Of a DNA stretch of 64,000 nucleotides, positions 1-11,973 are shown in pieces (within the stretch, counting starts at the first letter, position 1; each line of letters opens with the position of its first letter). Source of the stretch: Poecilobothrus nobilitatus (Eukaryota > Arthropoda > Insecta > Diptera > Dolichopodidae). A model generated the notes under the pieces. The model did not search any database, was not told the DNA's origin, and was given only the letters and a program-made list of their open reading frames with translations. The stretch spans positions 1,054,001 to 1,118,000 of the forward strand of contig OX352774.1 of assembly GCA_947095535.1 (NCBI GenBank), written 5' to 3'. Both the position numbers and the translations under genes were made by a program.

Positions 1-992
1 TTTTTGTTTGTAGTGATCTAAATTTAACGTAAAGAAAATATCTACATGGAAACATAATTATTAATAAAAAAAGAAAAACTCACGTGCTATTTAAATTGGC
101 TATGTCCCAAGACCTAAATAAAATCTGTTGTATTATGTTCTGACAGTACAACAAACAAACATAATTAAAGTTTTTAAAATTTAAATAATAAAACATTCCT
201 AATGTTCAGTTAAAGAAAAATTAAGCTGCAGTAAATGTAATTAAATTAAATATTATTAAAATATTAACATTATCTGTATATATGTACATATATTTATATA
301 TGGCAATTATAAAAATATGTAAAGGTCTAAAAATAATAACATAAATTAGGTTAAATCAGCAATAATGTAATTTGTATGTTAATTGGTTAATTGAAGTTTC
401 TGCTTCATTTATCTTTTAACAGTTTGTCAAAATTGAAACTAAACATAATATGCCAGATGGAAAAAAATCTAAAATAGTTGTAATAAATAAATAAATAAAA
501 TAAATATACTTTTAACAAATTTTAAAAATTTATATTTTATTAAACACAATATACTTAAGTATACGTACATACAAGCTATTTGAAATCTCTTTATGTTGTT
601 TCTGTAATTTATAGATGTAGTTCTTAGAAGCAAATACATAGTACGAAAAAAAATTAAATTGGACTTGAAATTTTCTTTTCTTGCCAGTTTTTTAATAAAA
701 GTGTGAATCTTATTTATATATGTGATATCTATATATCTATTTTCTATTTATAATCTGTCATTATAATCTGCCAATTCAAAATTAACCAAGTTTTTAAAAA
801 TTTGTTACGCTGATACTTCTGTTATTAAAAGAATACAAAGTAGATAAGTAAGTTTAAAACAAAATAATAGTTACGTATACATGGTGTAATTGTCAGACAT
901 ACACTTTATAGATTCATTTATTTATCATTTTTAACTTCACGAATAGTATTGTCATAATATGTGCAATGAATTACAATTTTGTTGTTATAACG
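1..992. other. AT-rich sequence, no gene seen
   Basis: Noncoding AT-rich sequence with homopolymer tracts and TA-rich microsatellites. No open frame of coding character and no recognisable element was found on either strand. Confidence 0.6.
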
Positions 993-3311
993 TTAGGCTA
1001 TTCTTTCCTTTAACTCCTGCGCCCGATTTGTTTGCAATTTTACATAACAATACTCAGTGACGTCACCTATATTTCATAGAACTTGACTTTGATCGGCAAG
1101 GTCATTTAAAGGTTAAATTGATTATTTTGACATTTTCCTAATATTTTATAATATTTTACTTAAATTGTTATATTTTCGTTTGTGGCAGTTCACTGGAACC
1201 AATTTTCTACAATATTGTAGGATATATTATTGTCTTTAATTTATACCTTATTTCATGTTAATCGGTGCTCCCATTTCTGAAACTATTGCAGTTAAAAGTT
1301 AAAATTTTGGTATAAAAGAAACTTTTTTTCAGAGTTTCTAGAAACCTTATATATATACCTTATATATAAGGCTTCTAGAACTTAAAAATTTTCAAAGCGA
1401 AAGTACCCTATATTATTTTTATACCGTTAGAAAGGTCTCTTTACACCCTTCCCAACGATATATAATAAGTATGGTAAGGGCAAGGTTGCCACTTTGGTAA
1501 TTTTCTACCAAATTTTCAAATTCAAAAATTTGCAAAATTTTCTACCATTGTCCTAGTGATTTTAATTTTTCCTTTATTTTACTTTTGCATTTATTTGTAA
1601 TATATTTTATATTTTTTTTATCAACCTCATTGTTAATTTGTAAGTTATTTTATTTTTATTATAAAATAATATATGTATTGCTTTAGAGTTTTTAATTTTT
1701 AATTTTTAAAAAAATTTATTTTTGAAAATAATGAACTATGAAGTTAAAATATTGTTTAGCCACCACATAATTACATAGGTTTAACGTAATTACAAAACAT
1801 TAACGAAATATTTAAGACACATAACTCATAATAAACTTCTTCCTGAAGATATCGTGTGAACAAAAAAGCTCGGCTTGTGGATGTAGATGAATCTCATTCG
1901 CTAGGTGAACAAAATAATGGATCAGCTACGATGACTGTGAGAAAATTAGATGAATTTGATTGTGAAGAATTAAATTTAAGTTCAGCAAGTAGTGAACGTG
2001 AAAAATATCACAGGAAATTCCAGATGCAGTGAACAGAGTAAAGTAAATTAAATCAGCTTGTAGAGTTTGGTCTGCCAAAAATGAATTTTAGTTTAGGTTA
2101 TATATGTATGTATATATATATATAATTTTTTGCGTTGTAAAGGTTTTACATATTTTACTTTATACTTACTTCAAAATTTTATGTTCCTTGACAATTAATA
2201 TTGTTTGTTGATAAATAGCTAAGTCGTTTAGGTTTTAACATTTTTTGTTTCTTCAGAATTTGTTATTTTTTTTTTTAGTTTTTGTATATATAAATTGTTT
2301 TCTTTTTATATTGCATATATGAATAATTGTTTTGTTTATTTTTATAATATAAATAAATTTTAATATCAGGCAAAACCATTGTGTTTCAATATCCAATATT
2401 TTGGTAACTTTTTTGTCCATTTGGTAACATTTTAAAACCAATTTGGTAAACAAATTTTTTTCTGAGTCGCAACCTTGGGTACGGGTTGGTAGATAGTCCC
2501 ACCAGAGGTTAAAAATACAAAATTTAAACAACAATTTTACTAAAAAATGTAATTTTATACTTTGCTTCTCATATAATAATCTATTTATTTTACCTTTTTG
2601 TTTTCGTGTTGAAATATGTATGTAAAAATGCAACTATGATGGATTTTAGATTTGGACACAATATCAGGGTTTTGATAATTTGTCTAGGTGAAGTTAAGAG
2701 ATGGCAGCCCCCACAATTTTGAAAGTTTTGTCGTTGAAATATTATACATAAAAATAAGTATGTATAAATATAATTAGAACAAAATCACTTACAAAATCAA
2801 CAATTTACCCAAAACTTTTACATACTATATATTGTATATATAGTGAGATTCCGAGTTAGGAGAGATTTTAAAGTTGATTACGGTAAAAGTTTAGAATAGA
2901 TACATTATCAGATTGTTTTGAATTTTGCACAATAAAAATTCAGTTAGAATAATGATTGTTGTAAAATAATAGTGTTTATTTTAACTGCGGAGGCTTTAAG
3001 ATGCTCTAACGGTGCTTCGAAAATTGTGCGTACATGCTTAAATAACGGTAACTATCTCAAAAATTGTTCGATCTATATAAACCGTTATAATCTTAAAAAA
3101 TAGATCTGTAAACAACCCTTAAGGTTGTATACATATAGAGGTTATAGTAGAGGTTGCCTCATTTGAATACAGAGTGATATAATAAATTTGACCTTTAAAT
3201 TACCTTGTCGATCAAGGTCATGTTCTATGAAATATAGATTACCTAACTGGGTACCGTTATGTAAAATTTCGAGGCAATTGGAAGCGGGAGCTAAAGAAAA
3301 GAATAGCCTAA
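993..3311. mobile_element. 2.3 kb inverted-repeat-bounded element (family A)
   Basis: The left end begins TTAGGCTATTCTTTCC and the right end finishes with its complement. Pairing of the ends continues for about 130 bp, including the tract around TTCTATGAAATATAG. Related pieces occur at 14640-15010 and 15690-16000, so this is a dispersed family. The interior holds one coding-like frame (1847-2032) and otherwise AT-rich sequence. No target duplication could be read. The inverted repeats fit a DNA transposon or a chance head-to-head pair of repeats; the superfamily is not recognised. Confidence 0.45.
1847..2032 (+). other. coding-like frame, unrecognised
   Basis: A 61-codon frame without ATG start, closed by TGA, reads as an ordinary hydrophilic protein (it includes VDVDESHSLGEQNNG and LDEFDCEELNLSSASSE). 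It stands out from the surrounding low-complexity AT. It lies inside family A element 993-3311 and could be a remnant exon of that element's protein. I do not recognise it and assign no function. Confidence 0.25.
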
Positions 3312-4065
3312 TCTTATGTGTTTGTTTTTAAATAAATTACAGTTTGAAAAGAAATTGAATGTAAAATATATATTTTATTTATCAACAGAATTTATTAACG
3401 TGTTCTTTAATTTCGTAAATTTGGTTCATAATTATTGAATTTGGTATATAAAATTTTCGACGAAGAGCAGCCATGACTGTAGAATGAATTTTAGTTTTGT
3501 GTACGTATGAATGGTTCATTCCATTGTCGTACTATGTGCATTTTTATATGTGGGGATATTTAAAAATAAGTTTTGAAACGCAAAGTATCTGTGTCAAAAG
3601 TAAAATTGTATTTGAGTAGGGGGTTTGTCATTAATCATTCACGAGTTACAAGTTCTAAAGAATTTCTATTTAAAAATATTTCATTTGTACATTTTGAGTT
3701 ATAGAGTCGAAACTATATATCCTATAGCTATATGATAAAACAATTATCCGCGTTTGAAAACTTATAAAAATTTCTTTCAAACACATTAGCTGCTAGCTTC
3801 AGGTGGTCAATGGTTCAGCAGCTATGAATTAAGAATTCATATTTTAGATTTTTTTCATTACAAATTTGTTTTGTTTCAAAAAAAAAGTACACTATTTATT
3901 AATGCACTTTTTTTTTTAATTTTATGTTACTCGCTTTTCTATTTCATGCAAGTCAAAATATTAAGCTTATCTCTATTTTGAAAATTCTTTCTAAATTTCA
4001 TAAAGTTTCACAAAAACTTTCAATTTTCCGAAAGATTCAAGAATTTTAAGTCGGATGGTTAAAAA
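3312..4065. other. AT-rich sequence, no gene seen
   Basis: No coding or repeat feature could be supported here beyond short AT-rich simple sequence. Confidence 0.55.
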
Positions 4066-4428
4066 ATTAGTTGCTACACCTTCAGTTAATAGTGAATATA
4101 TTCATTACGGTATTAAAGATGAATTAACATACTTTTTGATCTTGAATAAGCATCTCATTATCAATTTTATTCTTGATTTTAATGTATCTGGTCTTCCTAT
4201 AGCGAATAGTTAACTCAGACAAGCGTGCTTCATTCTGTCTAATATTATAGGAACTAAACATGTACTTCTTACAAATCTATACATATTTTGATAAAAGTGA
4301 ATCGACAAATTCTGATGAATTACTAAAGTGTATTGTTTTTGGAAAATGTAAGGATGCGCCAGCCAGATCTTTTATTCAAAAGGAACATACTGTTTTTATC
4401 CTTGTTCCTATAAAATACCAAAAATAAA
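4066..4428 (+). pseudogene. transposase-like relic (GLPL/DAPA family)
   Basis: Three plus frames joined by frameshifts and stops read in order: SVNSEYIHYGIKDELTYFL, then FNVSGLPIANS followed by a stop, then FILSNIIGTKHVLLTNLYIF, then YFDKSESTNSDELLK and CKDAPARSFI. From memory, this order (a Y-x-GI segment, then a D-x-xGLPL-x-S motif, then a CDAPA-like motif) recurs in a large, poorly named group of insect transposon proteins. The stretch has at least two disruptions within 360 bp, so it is a dead fragment. It ends about 100 bp before foldback element 4528-5843. The superfamily name is not certain. Confidence 0.5.
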
Positions 4429-4527
4429 AGGCACTTATGTAGAACTATCTTTATTATTTTAAAACTTATATTAAATTTTCATAATGTAATCATTTTTTGA
4501 AATGTAGTATTGCAAATTATATTCTGT

Positions 4528-5843
4528 TAAGTAAAACAGATTGTATATGAAAAAGTAAGTGTAATCTCATAATCTTCTGCTTAACTTTTTAAATCATATT
4601 TCTAATGATGGAAAGACAGTCTTCTGTTTGTCTGTCATAAGATATGAAGTGAAATATAAAAATAAAAGCTGTTCGAATCCTATACACACGTCGTAAGAGT
4701 TATTCCCCCTTACGACATTTACAGCCACGCCTGAACAGGAAAGGCAGTGTAATTTCCTGTCCACATTTCTGTGGCAGGAAAATGCATTAAAAAAAAAAAA
4801 TAATAAAATAAAAGCTCCAATATTACATTTTTACATACGTCATACGGCTGCAATATTATATTTCCATTTAAAATTAAAGCTCCAATATCATATTTCTACA
4901 TTTCTTCTTTCTGGAACTATGTGGTTTATATTATTCTTCTAACGCAGATTCTAACGTACCACCTGCCGATTAACAATCCAAAACTTTTCCAAATATACAT
5001 GTTATAATACAATTTAATACTAAGAGGCAAATCTACTATTTTCCAAACATCTTTTATTTTCCAAACAGTTTAAGTTAGACACTTGAAATTTTGGGATGAG
5101 TTAGAGTGAAACAAATAGACATTTCAGAAAATATTTTTGTGTCGTCCACCGTTTAGTAGCTGTAAAGAGTCAAAAATTGAAAATTTCCCATTTTTAAAAA
5201 CCTATAACTTGAACTCACCCTGGCCAAATTTTTTTGAAGTAATGTACAAAAAATAAAGCTTCAATATTATATTTTTACTTCTGTTAACAACTTTTCTTAA
5301 TATATATATAGGGTTACTTTAAAATTGATGAAAGTAATGACTTGTTTGCACAGTATAAAAAAAATTTAAATAAATAAAAATATAACTTAAATGATATTTT
5401 ACCATAAGAGTATATATAAATATAGCGGTGTATATTATACGTATTTTATTGTACTTATAAGAAATTATTCTATGAATTAATGAATTTGCCTCTTAGTATT
5501 AAATTGTATTATAACATGTATATTTGGAAAAGTTGTGGATTGTTAATCGGCAGGTGGTAGGTTAGAATCTGCGTTAGAAGAATAATATAAACCAAATAGT
5601 TCCAGAAAGAAGAAATGTAGAAATATGATATTGGAACTTTAATTTTAAATGGAAATATAATATTGCAACCGTATGACGTATGTAAAAATGTAATATTGAA
5701 GCTTTTATTTTTATATTTCACTTCATATCTTATGACAGACAAACGGACAGACTGTCTTTCCATCATTAGAAATATGATTTAAAAAGTTAAGCAGAAGATT
5801 ATGAGATTACACTTACTTTTTCATATACAATCTGTTTTACTTA
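4528..5843. mobile_element. foldback-type element with long inverted arms
   Basis: Left arm 4528-5032 and right arm 5484-5843 are near-identical in inverted orientation. The outer end reads TAAGTAAAACAGATTG on both sides and the inner end GAGGCAAAT. The left arm is about 145 bp longer, which is accounted for by a SINE plus its duplicated target at 4659-4816. The spacer is about 450 bp. No transposase is encoded, and the open frame in the right arm is arm sequence rather than a gene. A diverged half-copy lies at 12965-13225, showing dispersal. Confidence 0.7.
4671..4804 (+). mobile_element. 5'-truncated tRNA-derived SINE, copy 1
   Basis: It starts at the B-box-like GTTCGAATCC and continues through the family body (TCGTAAGAGTTATTCC, CCTTACGACATTTACAGCC) to an A-rich tail. 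It is flanked by the 12-bp duplication AAAATAAAAGCT at 4659-4670 and 4805-4816. The opposite arm of the host foldback element (about 5699-5712) shows the same target uninterrupted, so this is a real insertion. The 5' half of the tRNA head is missing. Confidence 0.85.
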
Positions 5844-6239
5844 CTGCCCTAACCAAAAATTATATTAATTAAGTTATACAAAAGTATTGAAAAATGATAC
5901 AGAATAGCAACAATAAGCTGAGTGCAGAATGCTAAAGCAAAATCTGAATAAGGATCTTTTAAGTTGAGTTTTACTCAAATCTAAATTAATTAAATCCTTG
6001 TGGCGATTAACTAACATAAACATTCTGCTAATGGGCTAATTTTTCCCACAGATCGGAAGCTACTACTAGTAATTGTGTTATTTATAATTTTATTTTTTAC
6101 AAAAGAGGAATCAATTTCATCTTTTAAAACCTATGTAATAAATACAATATCAGCTACTACCCTTCTAGAACTAATAGAACTTAAGTTTATTAACTTAAGT
6201 CTATTGAAATACGGTCTACTTTCGAAAAGTAGATCTGAG
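5844..6239. other. intergenic, no gene seen
   Basis: AT-rich sequence between the foldback element and the DINE-like repeat. No supported feature. Confidence 0.5.
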
Positions 6240-6668
6240 AAAGTTTTTTTGAACAGCTCTGATCAAAAATCCCTGATTTCCCTGATTTGCCTAAAATTTC
6301 ATATGAATTGGAATGGTTGTTCGGGTATCTCCCACACAACTCCCAAGACCGAACAAGCATATCTTCGAGATAAATAAATATAAAAACTTGATATAAGAGT
6401 TCTACCCTGTTCTGATGATGTCTCTAAAATTTGAGATGAATTGGGGTGGTGGTCCGGGTGCCTTCACACACTTCCCAAGACCTAACAAGCATAATTTAAT
6501 AAAGATAGAAACCTGAAATTTTGTACAAAGGTTGTAAAAGCATTTATTTTTTAGCTTATATTAAATACCAAACCAAAATAACTTATAGATTTTTAATTTA
6601 ATTTGAATTTTTTAGGTGTAGGGTATAAATAAGTCGGTTGCGTCGACTTACTGTTACATTTATTTGTT
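6240..6668. repeat. DINE-like repeat fragment (54.5 kb family)
   Basis: This matches, in opposite orientation, the array element at 54546-55590. Shared tracts include the TTGGGAGTTGTGTGGGAGGT-like unit, the AAGCATATCTTCGA segment and the terminal GTAGGGTATAAATAAGTCGG followed by the ACTTACTGTTAC tract. About two of the roughly 142-bp units remain. The apparent 100-codon frame across it is repeat sequence and is not treated as a gene. Confidence 0.7.
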
Positions 6669-6675
6669 TTAATTT

Positions 6676-6744
6676 AAATAGAATCACAGAGTGTGGCAGT
6701 ATATCAAATGCTTTACTTAAATCAGTATAAATAACATCTGTTTG
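6676..6744 (-). pseudogene. jockey-type reverse transcriptase scrap
   Basis: The minus strand reads QTDVIYTDLSKAFDILPHS. This is the reverse transcriptase catalytic motif A region of jockey-clade LINEs (pattern DVIYTDFSKAFD, containing the first catalytic aspartates). Only about 23 codons are recognisable before the frame dissolves. It is a relic with no flanking element ends visible. Confidence 0.65.
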
Positions 6745-6825
6745 CAGGGCATGTCATTAATTCTTCTGTGAATCGTGTCATCAGAAACCGGAATCTTCAA
6801 AATAATTGTCACTATTTAACAGCAG

Positions 6826-7190
6826 GTAGGTAAAATGAGAGATTCTGCTATCGTGTGTGGCTTTAATTTTAATGCTACTAACTCAGCAATTTTATACGAC
6901 GCAAGTTGAGGTTTATCCCTTACTTTCATTGTTTGTTAAAATTGTCTTTTTTGTGTACCTTGCGTGGCCAAAAGTCTTTTGAACTACTCCTTAGTTTTTG
7001 ATGAAAGATGTGCATGTTCAGTTGTAAAATGACGATTTAATTTAGCGGGCACCATCGCACTATTGGCAAGTTTCTTTCCGCAACGCAGAGAGGAGTTGGA
7101 TAATCTGTATTTCCTGTCCAGGTAAATCCGAATTTTAAGTATTCTCCGCTGTACAGGCGATTGACATTTCAAGTTGATTTCACAATTTTT
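6826..7190 (-). pseudogene. hAT-derived ZBED5-like transposase fragment
   Basis: The minus strand reads RCGKKLANSAMVPAKLNRHF then TTEHAHLSSKTKE, a stop, FKRLLA, KVRDKPQLASYKIAELVALK and KPHTIAESLILPTCC. This order matches the BED-finger end and following region of ZBED5/EPM2AIP1-like hAT-derived proteins (C-x2-C...H-x4-H finger, FKRLL, SYKVAELIAK, PHTIAEELILPAC). The first finger cysteine is absent and stops interrupt the frame. The catalytic DDE region and C-terminal dimerisation domain are missing, so this is a pseudogene fragment. Confidence 0.75.
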
Positions 7191-7600
7191 ATCTCTTCAG
7201 AATTATTTTCAATTCTACTAGTACTAGCAGTAGCATTGTTATCACTGATATCAATTCGCGATTATTTTATGATGAAATTATCCATTGCTAAAAATCTTTG
7301 TGAAAGATATAAAATTAATTTATAATAGCAGAAGAGAAAAAATTACAGTTTGTTAATTTTTAAAAAATTTTTGAAAGATATAATATGTTTGTTGGTATGT
7401 TTCTTCTACTTGCTGGTGTGTATTAAGTTTACGATACGAAAATACCATGAAAGAATTATTTTACATTTTATTATTTTTTCGTTTACAACATTTTGTAATT
7501 TTGTTTTGGCGGAACACTTGAAGTAGCTTCACCGAGCTTCACGGAGCACAAATATTCCGTGGACCACCGATTGAGAATCACGGCCTTATAGAACTTGTGT
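7191..7600. other. AT-rich, no gene seen
   Basis: A stretch near 7500-7590 (ACTTGAAGTAGCTTCACCGAG) is less AT-rich but gives no recognisable protein on either strand. Confidence 0.5.
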
Positions 7601-7619
7601 TACAACAATTTAAATTTAA

Positions 7620-8060
7620 AGATCTTTTTGGAACTTTGGGGGCTGTAACTCCGTAACGGGTGGGGCTACCGAAAAAGGTTGTTCCATAAAATTATTTTTT
7701 TTAGGGTATCTATCAGCAATAAAAATTTCATGGCTCTACTTGTAGAACTTTTGAAAAATTTGTATGAAAAATATGAAGATCAAAAAGTTAGTTGTTCGAG
7801 AGCTACTCGAAGGGTTTGTCTGATTTCAACCAAAAAAAATTAGGAGCCAACAAATTGATCCAAAAATATTTTGTGTTAATTTCAATACTTGCTGTGTTAG
7901 CTTTTAAGTTATTGTGCTGACGGACGGACGGACAAAGTTTAATCGACTCAGAATTTGATTCTGATTCGATCCATACCTTTAAAGGTATGGAATCTAGGTT
8001 AATTATTTCGGGGTGTTACATACGGAAGAGTAATTTTATTACACCCGATACTTATCGTAC
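7620..8060 (+). repeat. DINE-1/Helentron-like repeat core
   Basis: It contains GGACGGACGGACAAAG followed by ATCGACTCAGAAT, a CCATACCTTTAAAGGTATGG palindrome and a TTACATACGGAAGAGTAATT segment. The GGACGGACGGAC...ATCGACTC signature is a hallmark of the DINE-1/INE-1 core in flies. A related downstream segment occurs at 10735-10800. Noncoding. Confidence 0.6.
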
Positions 8061-8299
8061 GTAATATTTAGAATTTCAGTTATTTCAATATTTAAGATAT
8101 GACTTAAATTACACATGCTGTGATAAGTGGAACGAAAATTATATAAACAAGAAAGCTAAACAATTTGGCTCTAAACACAAAATGTTTAATGTTATGTAAA
8201 TCAACGGTTTTTAAAGGTGCACATTTTTCAAAAGACAATACGGACTGTTTAGAATTCTGACGTGCGCGAAAATTTAAAAATTTTCTTAGAATTTCATAT

Positions 8300-8366
8300 A
8301 ATAAGAAACTAGAAAGAATACAGTTGCCTTGGTCAACTCTTAGATACCCGTACGAACCCGATAGTA
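8300..8366 (-). repeat. Helitron-like 3' terminus, copy 1
   Basis: Read on the minus strand: TTCGTACGGGTATCTAAGAG, then GTTGACCAAGGCAACTG, then TATTCTTTCTAG. The GTTG...CAAC stem-loop about 10 bp before a terminal CTAG is the expected form of a Helitron/Helentron 3' end. The same terminus occurs at 9360-9420, 13292-13351 and 51950-52012. Confidence 0.6.
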
Positions 8367-9359
8367 TCTTCATAGTCTGTCACTCTGCTTATAATATTAT
8401 TTTTTTAATTTTTCAATATATTGAAATGGTGAATTTTATAATTTCTATGTACAAACCATATATGCAAACTATATTTTTATACATTCTTCAAAAGCAGATT
8501 TTAACCTTCCATTTAACGTTTATCAATACCTATCTATACCTAAGTATTTATATTTATACCAAGCGACAAATGTAAGTATAATAATTTATACTAAACTTAC
8601 TACAAAATACCAAATCAATATAAATACGCCATTATTGTTTTTTGGGTCCCTTTTCAGAGAAAACTACTGGGCCGATTTACATGGTTTCTGCATCATTAGA
8701 AAGAATGAGAAGAGGAGAACAAATAATAAAATATGTTTTAACCTTTTTAAGCAGGATGGTAGTTTAGGAAATACAGCTTATCAAAATATCGAGCCACATA
8801 TGCATTTTTTTACACGACTTTCTATGTATTTACATATTGATTTTTTCTTTCTTTTTAGTGCTTACTTTTTATTAGTTCGTAAATCGTAATAGTATTTTTT
8901 GAAGTAGGTATTTATTCATACTTCAGAATGTAAATATGTATTTGTGTTTGTCTCTCGCATGTATCATGATTTAGTATTGTATATTTACACTGAGTATAGC
9001 TGATTATATGAATATGATATGAGGGTGTAAAAATTTTTAAATTGGATTGGGTTGGTTGATTATAATTTAAATTTTTTAAAAATTTTGTTTGGAAATTTTG
9101 TATGAAATGGATAAATGGAAAAATTATAAGTTCATTGGATTACATAGTTATAAACTAAATTAAGAGTTAAAATAAAATTATAATAGTTAATTATATAATA
9201 AATAAAATTATAATAGTTAAATTTAGTTTGATTGTAAGACATAATACATATATGTACGTACACATGAAAGTTCAGTAATGCACGCTTAATTGCCCCCCGT
9301 TTAAATGATTTTCCCTTTTTATTGCACAAAAAATCCCACAATTTTTAAATCCATATAAA
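8367..9359. other. AT-rich, no gene seen
   Basis: Several short open frames exist but none resembles a known family or shows coding-type composition. A small tandem of AAATTATAATAGTTAA lies near 9170-9220. Confidence 0.5.
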
Positions 9360-9420
9360 ACGAGGAAGAATACAGTTGCCTTTGTTAACTCTTAGATACC
9401 CGTACGAACCCGTTAGTATT
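9360..9420 (-). repeat. Helitron-like 3' terminus, copy 2
   Basis: The reverse complement carries the same GGGTATCTAAGAG, GTTAACAAAGGCAACTG and TTCTTCCTCG terminus as copy 1, with CTCG in place of CTAG. The rest of the element is not recognisable next to it. Confidence 0.55.
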
Positions 9421-9679
9421 CAAACAAACAGTATCAACAAATTTTATCGAGTAAAAAAAATTCAAAAAAATCGTTAAAGAAATTTGTTATAGAAAATTTG
9501 AAAAAAATTAAGTCACACTTTCGTCAATTTTGAAGGTAACGCTATGTTATTAAGAAATAAAAGTATAATGTTGCAGCTTTAATTTGTATGTATTATTTAA
9601 AAAAAATTTGAACAGGTGTTCAAGTTACAGGTGTTTAAAAAATTAGTTTAAGGAATTTTCAGTTTTTAATCCCTTACAT

Positions 9680-10560
9680 GGATGTACACAGCTATAGTAC
9701 GCCCATTCTTACCTACGGATCATTAGTCTGGTGGTCAGCGCTGGAGAACGATTGTATCCGAACCAGACTTCGTAAAGTACAGAGAGGTGCATGTATAAGC
9801 ATTACGGGTGCGTTAAGATCGACGCCAAGTAATGCACTAGATGCACTTCTTTATCTCCTCCCTGTTGACCTCCATATAACATTTCTAACCTGTTGTAGTG
9901 CGGTCAGACACATATAAAATGGGCACTGGTGCACAAAACCCTATGGACATAGCAGTATTCTAAGCTCGACAGCTTGGGATCTGCAGGATTCTACAGACTA
10001 CACCATTCCAATGGGAATGGAGAGAAGGAAACCCTTTGGGTGAAATAGATATCACACTCTTCACTGATTAGTCAAAAATGGACTGCGATGTCGGTGCTGG
10101 TGTCTATTCAAAAAAACCCAAAACAGAATATGCTTTCAGACTTCCCAATAAATCCTGTAGTATATTTCAAGCTGAAATGCTAGGAATCTGGAAAGCATGC
10201 CAAATACTTAGGAGCAATACTTCTATGGGGCAAAGCATTGCCATTGTCGCTTATAGCTAAGCACTAATCTCGGCTCTTAACTCTGCGATGATAACATCCA
10301 AGCTTGTCAGAAGAGCAGCTCTGGGTAGCCATGAATTTAACGATCTTAGCGATCTAGCGACTAATCGATCCTGCAAAAATGGTAAGGTTCTTGAATGACA
10401 CGAATTGGATCTGAAATTAAATCCGTTATAGCCTAAACATAAGCCTTGTGGACACGGTAGTGGTAGCAAAATGGTGCTAACGCACTAATTGTGGTCTTAT
10501 CAGGATTGACAGAACCAACCACGTAAACCAACTATCCAACCAACCCCTTACAACTCCTAC
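9680..10560 (+). pseudogene. Loa/R1-type LINE fragment with RNase H
   Basis: The plus strand reads PILTYGSLVWWSALENDC and RLRKVQRGACISITGALRST (end of the reverse transcriptase domain), then RNase H segments: a TD-x-SKMDCDVGAGVYSK tract, SCSIFQAEMLGIWKACQIL and IAIVAYS. The E of FQAE and the D of the TDGSK-type motif are RNase H catalytic positions. Non-LTR elements with RNase H belong to the I/Loa/R1 groups. Stops and shifts break the frame, and the 5' three-quarters is absent. It is related to, but clearly diverged from, the LINE at 44196-50359, where the equivalent tract is on the minus strand. Confidence 0.8.
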
Positions 10561-11973
10561 ACAGAGGCGATACCAAAATATTTTCTGAAGTGACTAATAC
10601 ATATTTTCAAAGACCTAACTTCCCTCAAAATTCGAAGTTTCTAACATAAGCATTTGGAAGATAGAAGGAGTAAAGAATTTTGCAAAATTTGAGTTTGAGG
10701 GTAAATTAAGATACCGTATAGCACAAGTATATATTTATTGTATATAGCTAGCTTATTTCGAGGTATTACAAACGGAGGAGCAATTTCAATATACCCAATC
10801 CTTATCCTACGGATATAAACACATTATAGTGTTTTAATTTCAAAAATTTAGGATTAGTATACCCTAAGTATAGTATATTTTTATTATGATTTAATTTTTG
10901 TATGAATATTTTTAATTGTTGTACCTAAGTAAAAAACTGAAAAATTAAACAATGTTCTACATTTAAGTATATATTGGATCATACATGCATAATGTTAATG
11001 TATTAACTTTATTATTAGATAGGTATAATTTTTTTTATTTTTGTTTTTCCATATAACTAAGTGGGTAAGTTTTATTTCGTTGGTTATTTCTTTTAATTTG
11101 TTTAATTGCGTCGGTGAATTAAATAATAGCGTTTGTTTAATTGCGTTGATGGCTCATTTAAACTGTTTTTTTTTATGTCATATCCCGCTTAAATGAACGA
11201 AAAATCGCGCATTTTAGTCAACGCAGTTAAACGTACACTACTGTAGTATATAAAGTATACCTAGATTCAATGTGCCTGAATGCCAATTTTTGTTTTTGTT
11301 ATTAGAATTTTATGTCCTGTTTTTGATAATTACGTAAATGAAAAGTTTCGGAAGCTTTTTATATAATGCATACTTACATATATGTTGATATGTTTTCTAT
11401 TTTGTAAATTAGGTCGCATAAAATTTTTGTTGAGCGTTTTAAATCAAAATTACGATTTACGAATTTAATTTTTTGTATTGAAATAAACAATGTCTATATT
11501 TTAATCACCAAATGCATATACATAAGTATGTATGTGATTTTATTTAAAAATTAAACGTTTACTCAGGGGCGTGTGGGTACACATTCATAAAATTTGACAA
11601 TATAATTTTTCAAAAAAAATGTATTCTAAGTTGATTTACTTATATATATGACTGTATGCATGTATGTGCTCACTATGCATGTATAATAAGAATAAAAAAA
11701 AACTTTTCTACTTCTTTACTACTTCGAATGTAGCCATGTAACATGATTTCATCATCATCATCTCATAATATACATCCGTACATATTATGTAAGTATGCCC
11801 TTTCGGCTTTAAGTTTAGAATGCTCTTCACGTGAAAATTTCACATCAAATTGGGCATATAAAATAATGACATTTGGAAGTGAAAAATGACAGTTGAAAAA
11901 TAAACTGAAATGCCAAATAATTATTTTGTTTTGACAATTGTTGGATTCGAATAAATATAAATAAATCAAAAAT
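10561..11973. other. AT-rich, scattered repeat scraps
   Basis: A DINE-like scrap (TTTCGAGGTATTACAAACGG) is at about 10750. Microsatellite TACATATATG sequence and paired TTTAATTGCGT tracts (11100-11160) occur. No gene was recognised. Confidence 0.5.

Noticed and set aside
2253..2633. 126-codon minus-strand open frame
   Set aside because: Composition is dominated by Lys/Ile/Asn from AT-rich DNA with homopolymer runs; no domain seen.
9132..9341. 69-codon minus-strand open frame
   Set aside because: Low-complexity Asn/Tyr/Ile peptide from AT-rich repeats; no start context or homologue.
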